Of a DNA stretch of 42,840 nt, positions 42,047 to 42,840 are shown piece by piece. The stretch spans positions 1 to 42,840 of the forward strand of contig DASWCW010000218.1 in the NCBI GenBank assembly GCA_036395835.1. Direction: 5' to 3'. The first letter of the stretch is position 1. Every line of letters begins with the position of its first letter. The stretch comes from AP-16 sp036395835. GTDB taxonomy: Bacteria; Pseudomonadota; Alphaproteobacteria; Rhizobiales; Xanthobacteraceae. The position numbers and the translations under genes are program-made. Below the pieces are notes generated by a model, which was not told where the DNA came from, did no database searches, and saw only the letters and a list, made by a program, of their open reading frames with translations.

Positions 42047-42256
42047 ATGCGCAGAGATTTTTTGTCGACGCGGGAAGGGCTTGCTTGCAATCGCGAGATT
42101 CGCAAGCGTTTGGGCCAGGCGTTGCGGGCAACCTACGAGCCGGATATTTCCCAGGGGCTTCCCCGGCATCTCGCCGACCTGCTGGGACGCCTGGAAGACC
42201 GCGAACGCGATCGAACTTCGAGCCGGCTCCCCGCACATTCGTCCCGCTCTGCTTGA
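42047..42256 (+). CDS. NepR-like anti-sigma factor
   Basis: The product has 69 residues from ATG 42047, preceded by GGCGAG. The core IRKRLGQALRATYEPDISQG, then LPRHLADLLGRLED, fits NepR: an (I/V)xxxLrxxYxxxxxxxxPxxxxxLLxxLd pattern with two amphipathic helices. NepR sequesters the sigma factor EcfG until phosphorylated PhyR binds NepR. No phyR or ecfG gene is in the window, so this may be an extra paralogue. The upstream in-frame extension to 41750 covers the promoter and looks non-coding. The identification rests on a short motif, but the exact EcfG promoter upstream supports it independently. Confidence 0.65.
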   Translation: MRRDFLSTREGLACNREIRKRLGQALRATYEPDISQGLPRHLADLLGRLEDRERDRTSSRLPAHSSRSA

Positions 42257-42372
42257 CGACCAGGTCGCTTCGTGGCGTTCGACCCGGGGGGCGACCGCGG
42301 CACGGCGCCGGCTCGCGATCGATTTTCCAAATCATCGAGAAGCCAACGCTGCTGCCAGGGAATCAGCGGCGG

Positions 42373-42840
42373 CTAGCGAAGAAACGGATTGGTCGCGCGC
42401 TCCGCGCCGAACGTGCTGGCCGGCCCGTGGCCGCACACGAACGACACGTCGTCGCCGAGCGGCAGCAGCTTTTCCTTGATCGAGGCGATCAGGGTCTGGT
42501 GATTGCCGCCCGGAATATCGCTGCGGCCGACCGAGCCGCGGAACAGCACGTCGCCCACGATCGCAAAGCGCTGCTGCGCATGGAAGAACGCCACGCTTCC
42601 GGGCGAGTGCCCCGGGCAATGCAGCACCGCGAACACGAGATCGTCGACATCGACCTGGTCGCCTTCGTCGAGCCAGCGATCCGGCGTCACGTTGCGGGCC
42701 CCGGCGATGCCGAAGGCGCGGCCGCTGTCGGCGAGGTGTTCCAGCAGGAACAGGTCGGCGCGGTGCGGCCCCTCGATCGGCACCCGCAAACGCTCCTTCA
42801 ATTCCGCCGCGCCGCTGGCGTGGTCGACATGGCCGTGGGT
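42373..42840 (-). CDS. Metallo-beta-lactamase-fold hydrolase (glyoxalase II/YcbL-like), 5' part outside window
   Basis: 156 codons are visible and the frame is open to the right edge. The first visible residues read THGHVDHASGAAEL, the HxHxDH zinc-binding motif. Later metal ligands appear in LHCPGHSPGSVAFF (His) and IVGDVLFRGSVGRSDIPGG (Asp), with VCGHGPASTFGAERATNPFL at the C-terminus. That last part matches the YcbL/GloB-like type II hydroxyacylglutathione hydrolase group. The probable reaction is thioester hydrolysis, such as S-lactoylglutathione. The start lies beyond the window. Confidence 0.88.
   Translation of the reverse strand, partial: THGHVDHASGAAELKERLRVPIEGPHRADLFLLEHLADSGRAFGIAGARNVTPDRWLDEGDQVDVDDLVFAVLHCPGHSPGSVAFFHAQQRFAIVGDVLFRGSVGRSDIPGGNHQTLIASIKEKLLPLGDDVSFVCGHGPASTFGAERATNPFLR

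Noticed and set aside
1..42840. CRISPR arrays, tRNA, rRNA and IS elements
   Set aside because: Looked for regularly spaced repeats, tRNA-like cloverleaf ends and transposase motifs, and saw none. The tandem repeats present have no spacers.

Overview
The window is GC-rich DNA of alphaproteobacterial character, most likely Hyphomicrobiales (Bradyrhizobium/Rhodopseudomonas/Xanthobacteraceae-like). This is inferred from several signs: Tat-type leaders on substrate-binding proteins, Spy/LTXXQ, DUF459 and SPW-repeat proteins, decaying ABC_sub_bind paralogues, a NepR-like gene behind an exact EcfG-type promoter, and short palindromic intergenic repeats. No rRNA, tRNA, CRISPR array, transposase or phage gene was seen.

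Layout. (1) 1-3826, minus strand: the 3'-truncated gene of a branched-chain-type substrate-binding protein and a large membrane protein with a C-terminal spermidine-synthase-like domain. (2) 4170-13525, plus strand: a compact molybdenum gene set. It holds a small secreted Gly-rich protein, a membrane protein that looks like an EcfT/S-component fusion, ModA, ModB and ModC, a 14-repeat WD40 secreted protein coupled to modC by an ATGA overlap, the two subunits of a molybdenum storage protein (MosB-like then MosA-like), and a second ModA. Spacing and overlaps suggest one operon from 4687 onward that joins molybdate import to protein-bound storage. The WD40 and ECF-like partners are the novel part. 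(3) 13562-15341: two decayed paralogues of an ABC_sub_bind protein.

(4) 15652-22637: envelope genes, namely a PhoR-like kinase, a YbhN/LPG-synthase-like membrane protein, a two-domain Spy/CpxP-like protein, an SLT lytic transglycosylase with a SPOR-like tail, a DUF459 SGNH protein and an SPW-repeat protein. (5) 22689-32029, minus strand: a Liv-type ABC transporter (SBP, two permeases, two ATPases). It runs straight into an unknown protein, a Cys-less cupredoxin-like protein and a very unusual membrane protein fused to a family-5 solute-binding-like domain. This looks like one functional unit of unknown substrate.

(6) 32372-35677, minus strand: two small exported proteins and an alkaline-phosphatase-superfamily phosphodiesterase. 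(7) 35882-40273, plus strand: an Ugp/Mal-type ABC importer (ATPase, SBP, two permeases). (8) 40465-41635, minus strand: the two halves of a ThDP decarboxylase of the sulfopyruvate/phosphonopyruvate type. Regions 6-8 may together handle phosphorylated or phosphonate/sulfonate compounds. (9) 42047-42256: a NepR-like anti-sigma factor gene with a GGAAC-N17-CGTT promoter. (10) From 42373 to the right edge: the 3' part of a metallo-beta-lactamase-fold hydrolase gene.

Starts were chosen by hand from ribosome-binding sites, signal peptides and overlaps. Family names rest on motif recognition from memory, because no search was run.
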